Assembly: GCA_046734795.1 (NCBI GenBank)
Contig: JBKPRX010000147.1
Coordinates: 1-11,740 of the forward strand
Origin: JBKPRX01 sp046734795
GTDB taxonomy: Bacteria; Actinomycetota; Thermoleophilia; Gaiellales; Gaiellaceae
Direction: 5' to 3'
DNA length: 11,740 nt
The notes below the pieces were generated by a model. It saw only the letters and a list, made by a program, of their open reading frames with translations. It was not told the origin of the DNA and made no database searches. Shown one piece after another: positions 1-6,117 of this stretch (its first letter is position 1; every line of letters starts with the position of its first letter). Made by a program: the position numbers and the translations under genes.

Positions 1-107
1 GCCGCGCCCAGCAGCACAAGCGCTGCAACGACAACGAGTAGAGGGATGCCACCGCGTCGCGCAAGCAGGCGTCGACGGCGCACGGCACTCCCGAGGGACC
101 GCGTCAT
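1..107 (-). CDS. N-terminus of a membrane-anchored or secreted protein (partial)
   Basis: Only the first 35 codons are inside the window; the gene runs off the left edge. The start is an ATG at 107 preceded by a strong Shine-Dalgarno, GGAGG, at 116-120 with 8 nt spacing. The peptide begins with an arginine-rich stretch (residues 3-18, containing RRRRLLARR) followed by a hydrophobic run rich in Leu, Val and Ala from about residue 21 to the edge. This is the layout of an uncleaved N-terminal anchor or a signal peptide with the N-terminus in the cytoplasm. Nothing beyond the anchor is visible, so the function is unknown. A candidate promoter lies about 100 bp upstream (212-240). The start and RBS are seen directly; membrane targeting is inferred. 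Confidence 0.7.
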   Translation of the reverse strand, partial: MTRSLGSAVRRRRLLARRGGIPLLVVVAALVLLGA

Positions 108-211
108 GGGGGGTACCTCCGTGTGAGGGTCAGACGCTCGATACCCCACCCCACGTGCGGCTCGCGTCGGTACCGCAGCGGCCACGAAACCTGTGGCGTA
201 TCGTCGGCGCG

Positions 212-240
212 ACGCTAGTACACTTCGTCACACGTTTCAA
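212..240 (-). promoter_or_regulatory. Candidate housekeeping promoter for the gene starting at 107
   Basis: Read on the minus strand there is TTGAAA (235-240), a spacer of exactly 17 bp, and TAGCGT (212-217), which fits the actinobacterial TANNNT -10 pattern. Transcription would begin near 205, giving a leader of about 98 nt before the ATG at 107. A -35-like hexamer with ideal spacing is uncommon by chance in such GC-rich DNA, but this is motif reading only. Confidence 0.4.
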
Positions 241-521
241 GCGTGCCGGTCATTGACGGCGCGCGCAGGTTCAGTCGGTAAGGCGACGAACTCTCACGCT
301 CGGCCCTTCAGGGTGTTCGCGACCGAGCGCCGCTCGATCTCGCCGCGTTCACGAACACGCTCCGGCAACGAGGCGGCAAAACGCACCGAGGTCGGCGTGC
401 TTGGATCTACGCCACCGACGTTACGACCCCTCAACGGTAAACCGGCCTGCGCCCAGCTTTCGCCGCGTAGCTTTCAAGCGCTTTCCAGAGCTGAGCAAGC
501 GCGACCGCTGCAAAGACCGGC

Positions 522-557
522 CGAAAAAGAATCGCGCCATCTCCCGCGGCTTCTTCG
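522..557 (-). terminator. Possible intrinsic terminator after tRNA-Gly
   Basis: Downstream of the tRNA on the minus strand, AAGAA can pair with TTCTT and an inner CGCG with CGCG across an 8-nt loop, with a small internal loop between the two helices. The distal arm runs into five T residues (524-528). The stem is imperfect, so this is a weak call, but it lies where a terminator is expected. Confidence 0.3.
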
Positions 558-558
558 A

Positions 559-631
559 AGCGGACGATGGGGCTCGAACCCACGACCCTCAGCTTGGGAA
601 GCTGATGCTCTACCAACTGAGCTACGTCCGC
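559..631 (-). tRNA. tRNA-Gly (anticodon CCC)
   Basis: The minus strand folds into a complete cloverleaf. The acceptor arms GCGGACG and CGTCCGC form 7 pairs. The D arm is GCTC/GAGC with AGTTGGTA in the loop. The anticodon stem TCAGC/GCTGA encloses TTCCCAA, giving anticodon CCC, which reads GGG glycine codons. The T arm GTGGG/CCCAT carries TTCGAGC. The discriminator base is U, the usual identity base of bacterial glycine tRNAs. The 3' CCA is not encoded and must be added after transcription. The tRNA lies 33 bp downstream of the stop codon of the secreted HExxH protein on the same strand, so it could be cotranscribed with it and released by RNase P. Confidence 0.96.
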
Positions 632-662
632 GCGCGGCCATTCTAGCCGCGCGTTGCGCGGC
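631..662 (-). promoter_or_regulatory. Mutually exclusive GC hairpins at the tRNA 5' boundary
   Basis: Three related arms lie side by side. The arm at 631-638 pairs perfectly with 646-653 (8 bp, 7-nt loop). The same middle arm, 646-652, pairs perfectly with 656-662 (7 bp, 3-nt loop). Both hairpins cannot form at once. The first includes nucleotide G1 of the tRNA and spans the RNase P cleavage site; the second leaves it free. No T-run follows, so it is not a standard terminator. The pairing is seen directly; any role in tRNA maturation or 3' end formation is inference. Confidence 0.5.
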
Positions 663-664
663 CG

Positions 665-1261
665 CTAGCGAGTTTGTGGGTTCGGCCAGCCCGGCGCGTT
701 CGGTGCCAGATCCAGCGGGCCGCCGTCGTAGCAGCCCTGCGGAAGCTGGTACTCCTGCGGCATGTTCGGCTGGTAGAAGGCCATGTACCAGCGAGCGAGC
801 GCGTCCGCGACCGCCGGGTCGGCGCCGAGGGCATGCGCGGTCGCCGCCGCTTCCTGAACGGCGTAGCACTGCGTCCGCCCCTCTTCGCCCACCCCCCGGA
901 GATGGAACGACTCGTGGGCGAGCGTGACGACTGCATCGATCGTGCGCCGGGTGTCGTTACCGCAGTACGTTCGCTGGACGAGGCACTGGAGCTTTTTCTG
1001 GTCGAAGCGCTTGAGCGACTGGCAGACCCAGCGGCGGAGCGTCGTCTTGCTCGGCAGGTGGCTGGTGTTGAACTGCACCTCGCCGTTCGTGCCATGGACG
1101 TCGATCAGGTTCGCGAAGAATCCGGTGCAAGCGACGTGGACCGGCCGCCCGGCGATCTGGGAGGCGATGCGATTGAGCGGCGCGTCGCCGCGTGCGGCAT
1201 CCCACCGGCTCCAACCGCCGGCGAGAACGACGAGCAAGATGGCGAAAGCGGCGACTTTCAT
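665..1261 (-). CDS. Secreted cysteine-rich protein with an HExxH zinc-metallopeptidase motif
   Basis: This 198-residue protein starts at ATG 1261. Residues 3-16 are a short hydrophobic stretch typical of a signal peptide, so it is probably exported. The core motif is HESFH (residues 116-120), preceded by VVTLA and followed by a Glu pair at 126-127; this matches the zinc-binding HExxH helix of zincin peptidases, with a possible third ligand nearby. Six cysteines (45, 80, 93, 100, 132, 177) could form three disulfides. The C-terminal tail (about 165-198) is rich in Pro, Gln, Asn and Gly. I cannot assign it to a named family, and without a confirmed third ligand catalytic activity is only an inference. 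It diverges from the aldolase gene across 80 bp, and tRNA-Gly follows on the same strand. A GATATA box 6 nt before the ATG hints at a leaderless transcript. Confidence 0.75.
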   Translation of the reverse strand: MKVAAFAILLVVLAGGWSRWDAARGDAPLNRIASQIAGRPVHVACTGFFANLIDVHGTNGEVQFNTSHLPSKTTLRRWVCQSLKRFDQKKLQCLVQRTYCGNDTRRTIDAVVTLAHESFHLRGVGEEGRTQCYAVQEAAATAHALGADPAVADALARWYMAFYQPNMPQEYQLPQGCYDGGPLDLAPNAPGWPNPQTR

Positions 1262-1341
1262 GCTGCCTATATCGGCAACTCGGCTGGATTCCGACAGGCC
1301 GCGGCATACTTTCCCTGCGACAAAACGACAGAGGAGCGCAG
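1262..1341. promoter_or_regulatory. Divergent intergenic region (HExxH protein / aldolase)
   Basis: These 80 bp must hold the promoters of both flanking genes. On the plus strand CATACT at 1305-1310 is a possible -10 with no clear -35, and GAGGAG at 1331-1336 is a clear Shine-Dalgarno 5 nt before the aldolase ATG. On the minus strand GATATA (1268-1273) sits 6 nt before the ATG of the HExxH gene. No inverted repeat long enough to suggest an operator was noticed. Confidence 0.35.
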
Positions 1342-2364
1342 ATGAGCGACTTGCACCAGATCGCCCGCGCTCTCGTCGCCGAGGGGAAGGGAATCCTCGC
1401 CGCTGACGAGAGCGACGGCACGATCAAGAAACGATTCGACAGCATCGGCGTCGAGTCGACCGAGGAGAACCGGCGCGCCTACCGGGACCTCCTCTTCACG
1501 ACCGAGGGCGTCGAGGAATACATCAGCGGCGTGATCCTCTTCGACGAGACGATCCGCCAGAGCGCAAGCGACGGGACTCCGTTCCCGAAGCTTCTCGAGT
1601 CGAAGGGCGTCATCCCGGGCATCAAGGTCGACCAGGGCGCAAAGCCGCTCGCGCTCGCCGAGGGCGAGACGATCACCGAAGGTCTCGACGGGCTGCGCGG
1701 CCGGCTCGAGGAGTACCGCGACCTGGGCGCGCGCTTTGCGAAGTGGCGGGCGACGTATTCGATCGCGGCCGACAAGCCGAGCGAGTACTGCGTCTGGACG
1801 AACGCTCACGCGCTTGCTCGTTACGCCGCGCTCTGCCAAGAGGTCGGGATCGTTCCGATCGTCGAGCCCGAGGTTCTGATGGACGGCTCGCACACGATCG
1901 ACGATGCGGCGCGCGCGACCGGCCGCGTATTGCAGGCGGTGTACACGGAGCTGCACGATCAGCGCATCGATCTTCGCGGGACGCTGTTGAAGCCGAACAT
2001 GGTGCTCTCCGGCTACGAGGCATCGGACCGCGCTGACGTCGAGACGGTCGCCGAGCGCACCCTCGAGATCCTGTATCGACACGTGCCAGCCGCCGTCCCG
2101 GGAATCGTGTTCCTCTCCGGCGGCCAATCGGACGAGGACGCGACCGCGCACCTGAACGCGATGAACGCGCACGGGCCGCATCCGTGGGAGCTGTCGTTCT
2201 CCTACGGTCGCGCGTTGCAGGCGCCCGCACTGAAGGCCTGGGCGGGCAAGTCGGAAAGCGTCGTGGCCGGACAGCGCGCGTACTACCACCGCGCGAAGAT
2301 GAACGCGGCTGCGCGGACCGGTGCGTACGCGCCCGAGCTCGAGCGCGAGGCGGCTGCGGTCTAG
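1342..2364 (+). CDS. fba: Fructose-bisphosphate aldolase, class I
   Basis: It cleaves fructose 1,6-bisphosphate to dihydroxyacetone phosphate and glyceraldehyde 3-phosphate through a Schiff base, and runs in reverse in gluconeogenesis; it is cytosolic. The 340-residue protein follows the animal/plant-type class I family nearly end to end. GILAADES is at 17-24 (Asp23), the substrate lysine at 95 (GIKVDQG), KWR at 134-136, the EPE pair Glu175/Glu177, the Schiff-base Lys217 in LLKPNMV, the phosphate-binding SGGQSDEDA at 259-267, and SYGR with Arg290. The ATG at 1342 is chosen because GAGGAG stands 5 nt before it; the frame stays open upstream but that part resembles nothing. The tail after GAYAP is short and lacks the terminal Tyr of the animal enzyme. 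Its TAG overlaps the stop of the convergent histidine kinase, leaving no room for a terminator. Confidence 0.96.
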   Translation: MSDLHQIARALVAEGKGILAADESDGTIKKRFDSIGVESTEENRRAYRDLLFTTEGVEEYISGVILFDETIRQSASDGTPFPKLLESKGVIPGIKVDQGAKPLALAEGETITEGLDGLRGRLEEYRDLGARFAKWRATYSIAADKPSEYCVWTNAHALARYAALCQEVGIVPIVEPEVLMDGSHTIDDAARATGRVLQAVYTELHDQRIDLRGTLLKPNMVLSGYEASDRADVETVAERTLEILYRHVPAAVPGIVFLSGGQSDEDATAHLNAMNAHGPHPWELSFSYGRALQAPALKAWAGKSESVVAGQRAYYHRAKMNAAARTGAYAPELEREAAAV

Positions 2365-3557
2365 CCCGCCGCCGCAGGACGCAACGGCAGCACGACTTCG
2401 AAGCGCGCGCCCGTCGGCTTCACGGGCTCGTAGATCAGCGTGCCGCCGTGCGCTTCCGCGTACGCACGTGCGATCGCGAGCCCTAGGCCGGATCCGTGGC
2501 CCGCGCCGGGTGGTGCGCCTCGCGTGAAGCGGTCGAAGAGCCGTGGGACGAAGGCGGGGTCGATTCCGGTGCCGCGATCCTCGACGCTGAGCCTGAGGTG
2601 ACGGTCGCGTTGGTCGGCGCGGATCGTCACGGGCGGCTCGCCGTATCGCAGCGCGTTCGCGACGAGATTGCCGACGATCCGTTCGAGCGCCGTTGCGTCG
2701 ACGACGGCTTCGAAGTCGGTCGGAATCTCCACCTGCACGGCATCGCGTTCACTCGGCGCAACGAGGTCGATCGTCTCCTCGACGGCTGGGCCGAGCGGGA
2801 TCGGCTGCGGGTTCAGTGTCACGGCTCCGACGTCGAGGCGTGACAGGTCGAGAAGCTGCTCGATCAGGATGCTCATCCGCTCCGCCTGCTCCCGGAGCGC
2901 GTGCCGCATCGCAAGCAGCTGATCTCGGGAGAGCCGCTCGGCGCGTTCGTCAAGGGTCACGGCCAAGCCGTAGATCGCCGTCAGCGGCGTCCGAAGCTCG
3001 TGCGCTGCGACGGAGATGAACTGGCTCCGCGTCTCGGTCAGCCGTTGCGCCTGCACGCGCAGCATCGACTTCTCGAGCAGCGTCCCGGCGATGATGCCGG
3101 CCGTTCGAAGCGTCGCGAGCTCGAGCTCGTCGAGCCTGAAAGGCTCTCCCGAATGGTCTGTCGAGAGGAAGCCGATCAGCCGGCCGCCGGTGCCGAAGAG
3201 CGGCACGGCAACGAGCGACGTGACGCCGTAGCGCTCGACGAGGTACTGGGGAAGATGCTCGCCGACCCGAACGCGGTCGACGTAGACGACGTCGCGGCGC
3301 GCCGCCGACTCCTGCAGCATCGGGATGTCCGTCAGCGGGATGCGCCCCGGTGCGCCCTCCTCGGTGTCGCCGTAGATGGTGACCGGCACGACGTCACCGG
3401 TCTCACCGTCGTACCGCGCGAGCATCGCGCGATCGAAGCCGAGTTCCTCTGCGACGGCACGGCAGAGGCGGTCGAAGAGTTGCCGCAGAGGTGTCTCGCC
3501 TTGGCTCGCCTGCGCGATCGCCGCAAGCGCGTCGAGCGCCCCCCGGATGTCGCGCAT
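2361..3557 (-). CDS. Soluble GAF-domain sensor histidine kinase
   Basis: This 398-residue protein has no membrane segment, so it should sense a cytosolic signal. Residues about 20-160 form a GAF domain (VAVPLF and GFLSTD motifs). A linker helix follows, then a HisKA dimerisation domain with the phosphoacceptor His186 in AAHELRTPL. The ATPase domain shows the N box (NLVANALRY, 297-305), the G1 box DRGTGI (327-332), the F box LFDRF (340-344) and the G2 box GSGLGL (355-360). All catalytic boxes are intact. No response regulator lies in the window, so its partner is unknown. It follows glpX by 42 bp on the same strand and could be read through, but TTCACG (3590-3595), an 18-bp spacer and TATCGT (3566-3571) lie directly upstream. 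With the ATG 8 nt after the -10 and no Shine-Dalgarno, a leaderless transcript is likely. Confidence 0.93.
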   Translation of the reverse strand: MRDIRGALDALAAIAQASQGETPLRQLFDRLCRAVAEELGFDRAMLARYDGETGDVVPVTIYGDTEEGAPGRIPLTDIPMLQESAARRDVVYVDRVRVGEHLPQYLVERYGVTSLVAVPLFGTGGRLIGFLSTDHSGEPFRLDELELATLRTAGIIAGTLLEKSMLRVQAQRLTETRSQFISVAAHELRTPLTAIYGLAVTLDERAERLSRDQLLAMRHALREQAERMSILIEQLLDLSRLDVGAVTLNPQPIPLGPAVEETIDLVAPSERDAVQVEIPTDFEAVVDATALERIVGNLVANALRYGEPPVTIRADQRDRHLRLSVEDRGTGIDPAFVPRLFDRFTRGAPPGAGHGSGLGLAIARAYAEAHGGTLIYEPVKPTGARFEVVLPLRPAAAG

Positions 3558-3565
3558 GGCTGGAC

Positions 3566-3595
3566 ACGATACGTCAGCCGCCTGGCCGACGTGAA
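3566..3595 (-). promoter_or_regulatory. Candidate leaderless promoter of the histidine kinase gene
   Basis: On the minus strand TTCACG (4 of 6 matches to TTGACA) is followed after 18 bp by TATCGT, a TANNNT-type -10 box. The start codon begins 8 nt beyond the -10, about where transcription would start. There is no Shine-Dalgarno in the gap. This would give the kinase expression independent of glpX. Confidence 0.45.
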
Positions 3596-3599
3596 AGGT

Positions 3600-4589
3600 T
3601 CAGCGGTACTCGAGGCCCGAGAGAGTCGTGAGCTTCTCGAACGAGTGCTGCGCTTCGATCCGCCGCACGGTCCCCGAACGCGAGCGCATGACGATCGAGT
3701 CGGTGATCGCGCCGTCGCCGGTGTACTGCACGCCACGCAGGAGCGCGCCGGTCGTAACGCCCGTTGCCGCGACGAAGACGTCGTTCCCGGCGACGAGGTC
3801 GTCGGTGTGGAGCACGCGGTTGGGGTCGAGCCCTTGCTTCTCGAGCGTCTCGCGTTCCTCGTCGTTGCGCGGCCAGAGGCGTGCCTGGATGCCGCCGCCG
3901 ACGCACTTGAGCGCCGCGGCCGAGATGACGCCTTCGGGAGTGCCGCCGACGCCGTAGAGCATGTCGACGCCGGTGCCCGGACGTGCCGCGGCGATCGCGG
4001 GAGCAACGTCGCCGTCGCGGATCAGGTGGACGCGTGCGCCGCATTCGCGCAGCTCCGCGATTAGGCCCTCGTGCCGTTCGCGCTCGAGCACGACGACACG
4101 CACGTCACGCGGCGTCTTGCCTAGCGCCTTGGCGACTGCACGGACGTTCTCCGTCGGTGTCTTCGCGATGTCGATCGCGCCGAGCGCCTCGGGTCCGACG
4201 GCGATCTTCTCCATGTAGAACGCGGCGCCCGGGAAGAGCATCGTTCCCCGCTCGGCGACTGCGATGACCGCGATCGCGTTCGGCTGCCCGAGAGCGGTCA
4301 GCCGCGTTCCTTCGAGCGGATCGACGGCGACGTCGACCTCCGCCCCCTCACCCGAGCCGACGTCTTCTCCGTTGAAGAGCATCGGCGCTTCGTCCTTCTC
4401 GCCCTCGCCGATCACGACGACGCCGCGCATCGCAACGGTGTCGAGAACACCGCGCATCGCGTCGACTGCGGCCTGGTCTGCAGCTTCCTTGTCGCCGCGT
4501 CCGATCCAGCGGCCGGCGCCCATCGCTGCAGCTTCCGTTACGCGAACGAGCTCGAGCGCGACGTTTCGGTCGGGCGGGTTCCCGGACAC
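3600..4589 (-). CDS. glpX: Fructose-1,6-bisphosphatase, class II (GlpX)
   Basis: It hydrolyses fructose 1,6-bisphosphate to fructose 6-phosphate and phosphate, the committed step of gluconeogenesis; actinobacteria often use this class as their only FBPase. Counting from the GTG at 4589 the protein has 329 residues, a usual length. Motifs are the N-terminal NVALELVRVTEAAA helix, GRGDKEAAD (30-38), GEGEKDEAP (61-69), the metal-binding DPLEGT (90-95) of lithium-sensitive phosphatases, and GVGGTPEGV (213-221). An ATG at 4625 is in frame but would overlap argS by 26 bp and add a stretch unlike the family, so the GTG, 10 nt past the argS stop, is preferred. A purine-rich GGAGAGGA in the end of argS may serve as ribosome site, at a longer than usual distance. 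It is probably cotranscribed with argS and works opposite to the glycolytic direction of the aldolase next door. Confidence 0.95.
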   Translation of the reverse strand: MSGNPPDRNVALELVRVTEAAAMGAGRWIGRGDKEAADQAAVDAMRGVLDTVAMRGVVVIGEGEKDEAPMLFNGEDVGSGEGAEVDVAVDPLEGTRLTALGQPNAIAVIAVAERGTMLFPGAAFYMEKIAVGPEALGAIDIAKTPTENVRAVAKALGKTPRDVRVVVLERERHEGLIAELRECGARVHLIRDGDVAPAIAAARPGTGVDMLYGVGGTPEGVISAAALKCVGGGIQARLWPRNDEERETLEKQGLDPNRVLHTDDLVAGNDVFVAATGVTTGALLRGVQYTGDGAITDSIVMRSRSGTVRRIEAQHSFEKLTTLSGLEYR

Positions 4590-4599
4590 GCGCGCGACC

Positions 4600-6117
4600 C
4601 TACATCCTCTCCGGCGCGTCCACACCGACGAGCTGGAGACACCGCCAGATCACCGATTGAGTCGAGCGGCAGAGCGCGAGCCGGAATGCCTGTTGCTCGC
4701 TCTCGAGCACGCGGTGCTCGTGGTAGAAGCGGTGGAAGTCGTCGGCGAGCCGGATCGCGTAGAGCGGGACCGCGTGAGGCCCACGTCGTTCTGCCGCCTC
4801 GGCGACGAGGCCCGGGAACTCCGCCAGGCGCTTGACGAGGTTGCGTTCATCGACCGCAAGCGGCGACGACGTTTCTGCAGCTACCGGAGCACCGGCGGCG
4901 TTCCGCAGGATCCCGGCGATCCGCGCGTGCGCGTACTGCACGTAGTAGACCGGGTTCTTCTGGCTTCGCTCGGCGGCGAGGTCGACGTCGATATCGATCG
5001 TCTGATCCGGGCTGCGGTCGACGAGGAACCAGCGCGCGGCGTCGACGCCGATCTCGTCGATGAAGTCGTCGAGGAAGACGACGTCGCCGCGGCGCTTCGA
5101 CATCTTCGTCTGCGCGCCGCCCTTCGTGAGATGGACGAGTTGGTAGAGCAGCACCTCGACGCGCTGAGGGTCGTAGCCGAGCATGCGCGCGACGGCCGCG
5201 TACCAGTTGCGCGTTCCGTGATGGTCCGCGCCGAGGACGTAGAGCGCTCGGTCGAAGCCGCGCTCCAGCTTGTCGACGAGGTAGACGATGTCGGCAGCGC
5301 GATACGTGGGCGTACCGCCGTCTGAGCGGATGAGCACCCGGTCGTCCTCGTCGCCGTACGCGGAAGAGCGCGCCCAGACGGCGCCGTCCTTCTCGTACGT
5401 ATCGATGCGCGGCAGCAGCTCCGGCAGTCTGCGCTCGAGCTCGCTCTGCAGCCCCCACGAGTCGAAATGGATTCTGAACCGCTCGAGCGAGACCTCGATG
5501 CGCTCGAGCATGCGCGCGACGGGATCGCCTTCGTCGCGCGCAAGCTCTGCGATGTAGTCGCCGTGATAGCCGTCCTCCGGCGGCTCTTCACCGCGCCGTA
5601 CGGCGTCGACGGACGCGCGGAACCGGTCCATCTGTGCGCCCGAGTCGTTGTAGTAGTACTCGCGCTCTACGTCGTTGCCGCCGAACTCGAGCAAGCGGGC
5701 GACGGCGTCGCCGAGCGCGCCGTTCCGCGCCGACGCAACGGTGATCGGTCCCGTCGGGTTCGCAGAGACCATCTCGACCTGCACGCGTTCGCGCGGCTCC
5801 GCGAAACCGGAACCGAAAGCGCGGCCGGCTTCGAGGACCGTGCCAATTGTCGAAGCGAACCAGTTGTCGGTGAGAACGAGATTGAGAAAGCCAGGGCCGG
5901 CGATCTCGGCGAACTCGACGACTGGCAGCTCGCGCGCCGCGGTTGCGAGCTCCTGCGCCAGCTCGCGCGGCGACCGCTTCCGCTCCCGTGCCGACTGAAG
6001 CGCCGCGTTCGTCGCGTAGTCGCCGTGCGACGCGTCGCTTGGCCGCTCGAGCGTGATCGGCAGACCGCACGCAGCAGCGAGCTCCGCGCCGAGTTGCGCA
6101 ACGGGATCAGCCTGCAA
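4600..6117 (-). CDS. argS: Arginyl-tRNA synthetase with an altered HIGH motif
   Basis: It charges tRNA-Arg with arginine. From the TTG at 6117 it has 505 residues, somewhat short for the family (often 550 or more). The order is an N-terminal Add-1-like domain, the catalytic fold with SANPTGP, then the DHHG/RNWYAAVARMLGY block, KMSKR (338-342 in this numbering) and a C-terminal DALR anticodon-binding domain with NPVYYVQYAHAR. The class I signature normally reads HVGH directly after SANPTGP plus one residue; here it reads TVAS (codons 5731-5742), so both histidines are absent. All other landmarks are well kept, which argues against a decaying gene. The TTG start overlaps the end of the channel gene by 11 bp and has AGCAGG just before it; an ATG at 6177 is an alternative that would add 20 residues and overlap further. 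It sits mid-operon between the channel gene and glpX. Confidence 0.93.
   Translation of the reverse strand: MQADPVAQLGAELAAACGLPITLERPSDASHGDYATNAALQSARERKRSPRELAQELATAARELPVVEFAEIAGPGFLNLVLTDNWFASTIGTVLEAGRAFGSGFAEPRERVQVEMVSANPTGPITVASARNGALGDAVARLLEFGGNDVEREYYYNDSGAQMDRFRASVDAVRRGEEPPEDGYHGDYIAELARDEGDPVARMLERIEVSLERFRIHFDSWGLQSELERRLPELLPRIDTYEKDGAVWARSSAYGDEDDRVLIRSDGGTPTYRAADIVYLVDKLERGFDRALYVLGADHHGTRNWYAAVARMLGYDPQRVEVLLYQLVHLTKGGAQTKMSKRRGDVVFLDDFIDEIGVDAARWFLVDRSPDQTIDIDVDLAAERSQKNPVYYVQYAHARIAGILRNAAGAPVAAETSSPLAVDERNLVKRLAEFPGLVAEAAERRGPHAVPLYAIRLADDFHRFYHEHRVLESEQQAFRLALCRSTQSVIWRCLQLVGVDAPERM

Larger units (their letters stand above)
108..558. other. Gene-poor intergenic stretch
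   Basis: Open frames here (for example 193-927 on the plus strand) are long only because the DNA is GC-rich. They cross the tRNA and show arginine/serine/proline-rich translations with no recognisable domain. The stretch holds a candidate minus-strand promoter (212-240), the long leader of the gene starting at 107, and a possible terminator behind the tRNA (522-557). I see nothing else: no tRNA, no insertion-sequence ends and no array. Confidence 0.5.

Noticed and set aside
559..631. tRNA-Gly as the attachment site of an integrated element
   Set aside because: No integrase gene, no repeat of the tRNA 3' end and no compositional break were seen on either side within the window.
193..927. A 244-codon plus-strand open frame crossing the tRNA region
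   Set aside because: It runs antisense through the tRNA and the HExxH gene, has an Arg/Ser/Pro-rich translation without domains, and is expected by chance in GC-rich DNA.
2901..4064. A 387-codon plus-strand open frame opposite the histidine kinase and glpX
   Set aside because: It spans two well-supported genes on the other strand and its translation resembles no protein family; it is a shadow of high third-position GC.
4264..5325. A 353-codon plus-strand open frame opposite glpX and argS
   Set aside because: Antisense shadow: low-complexity Ser/Thr/Arg start, then an acidic and basic mix, with no ribosome site and no domain.
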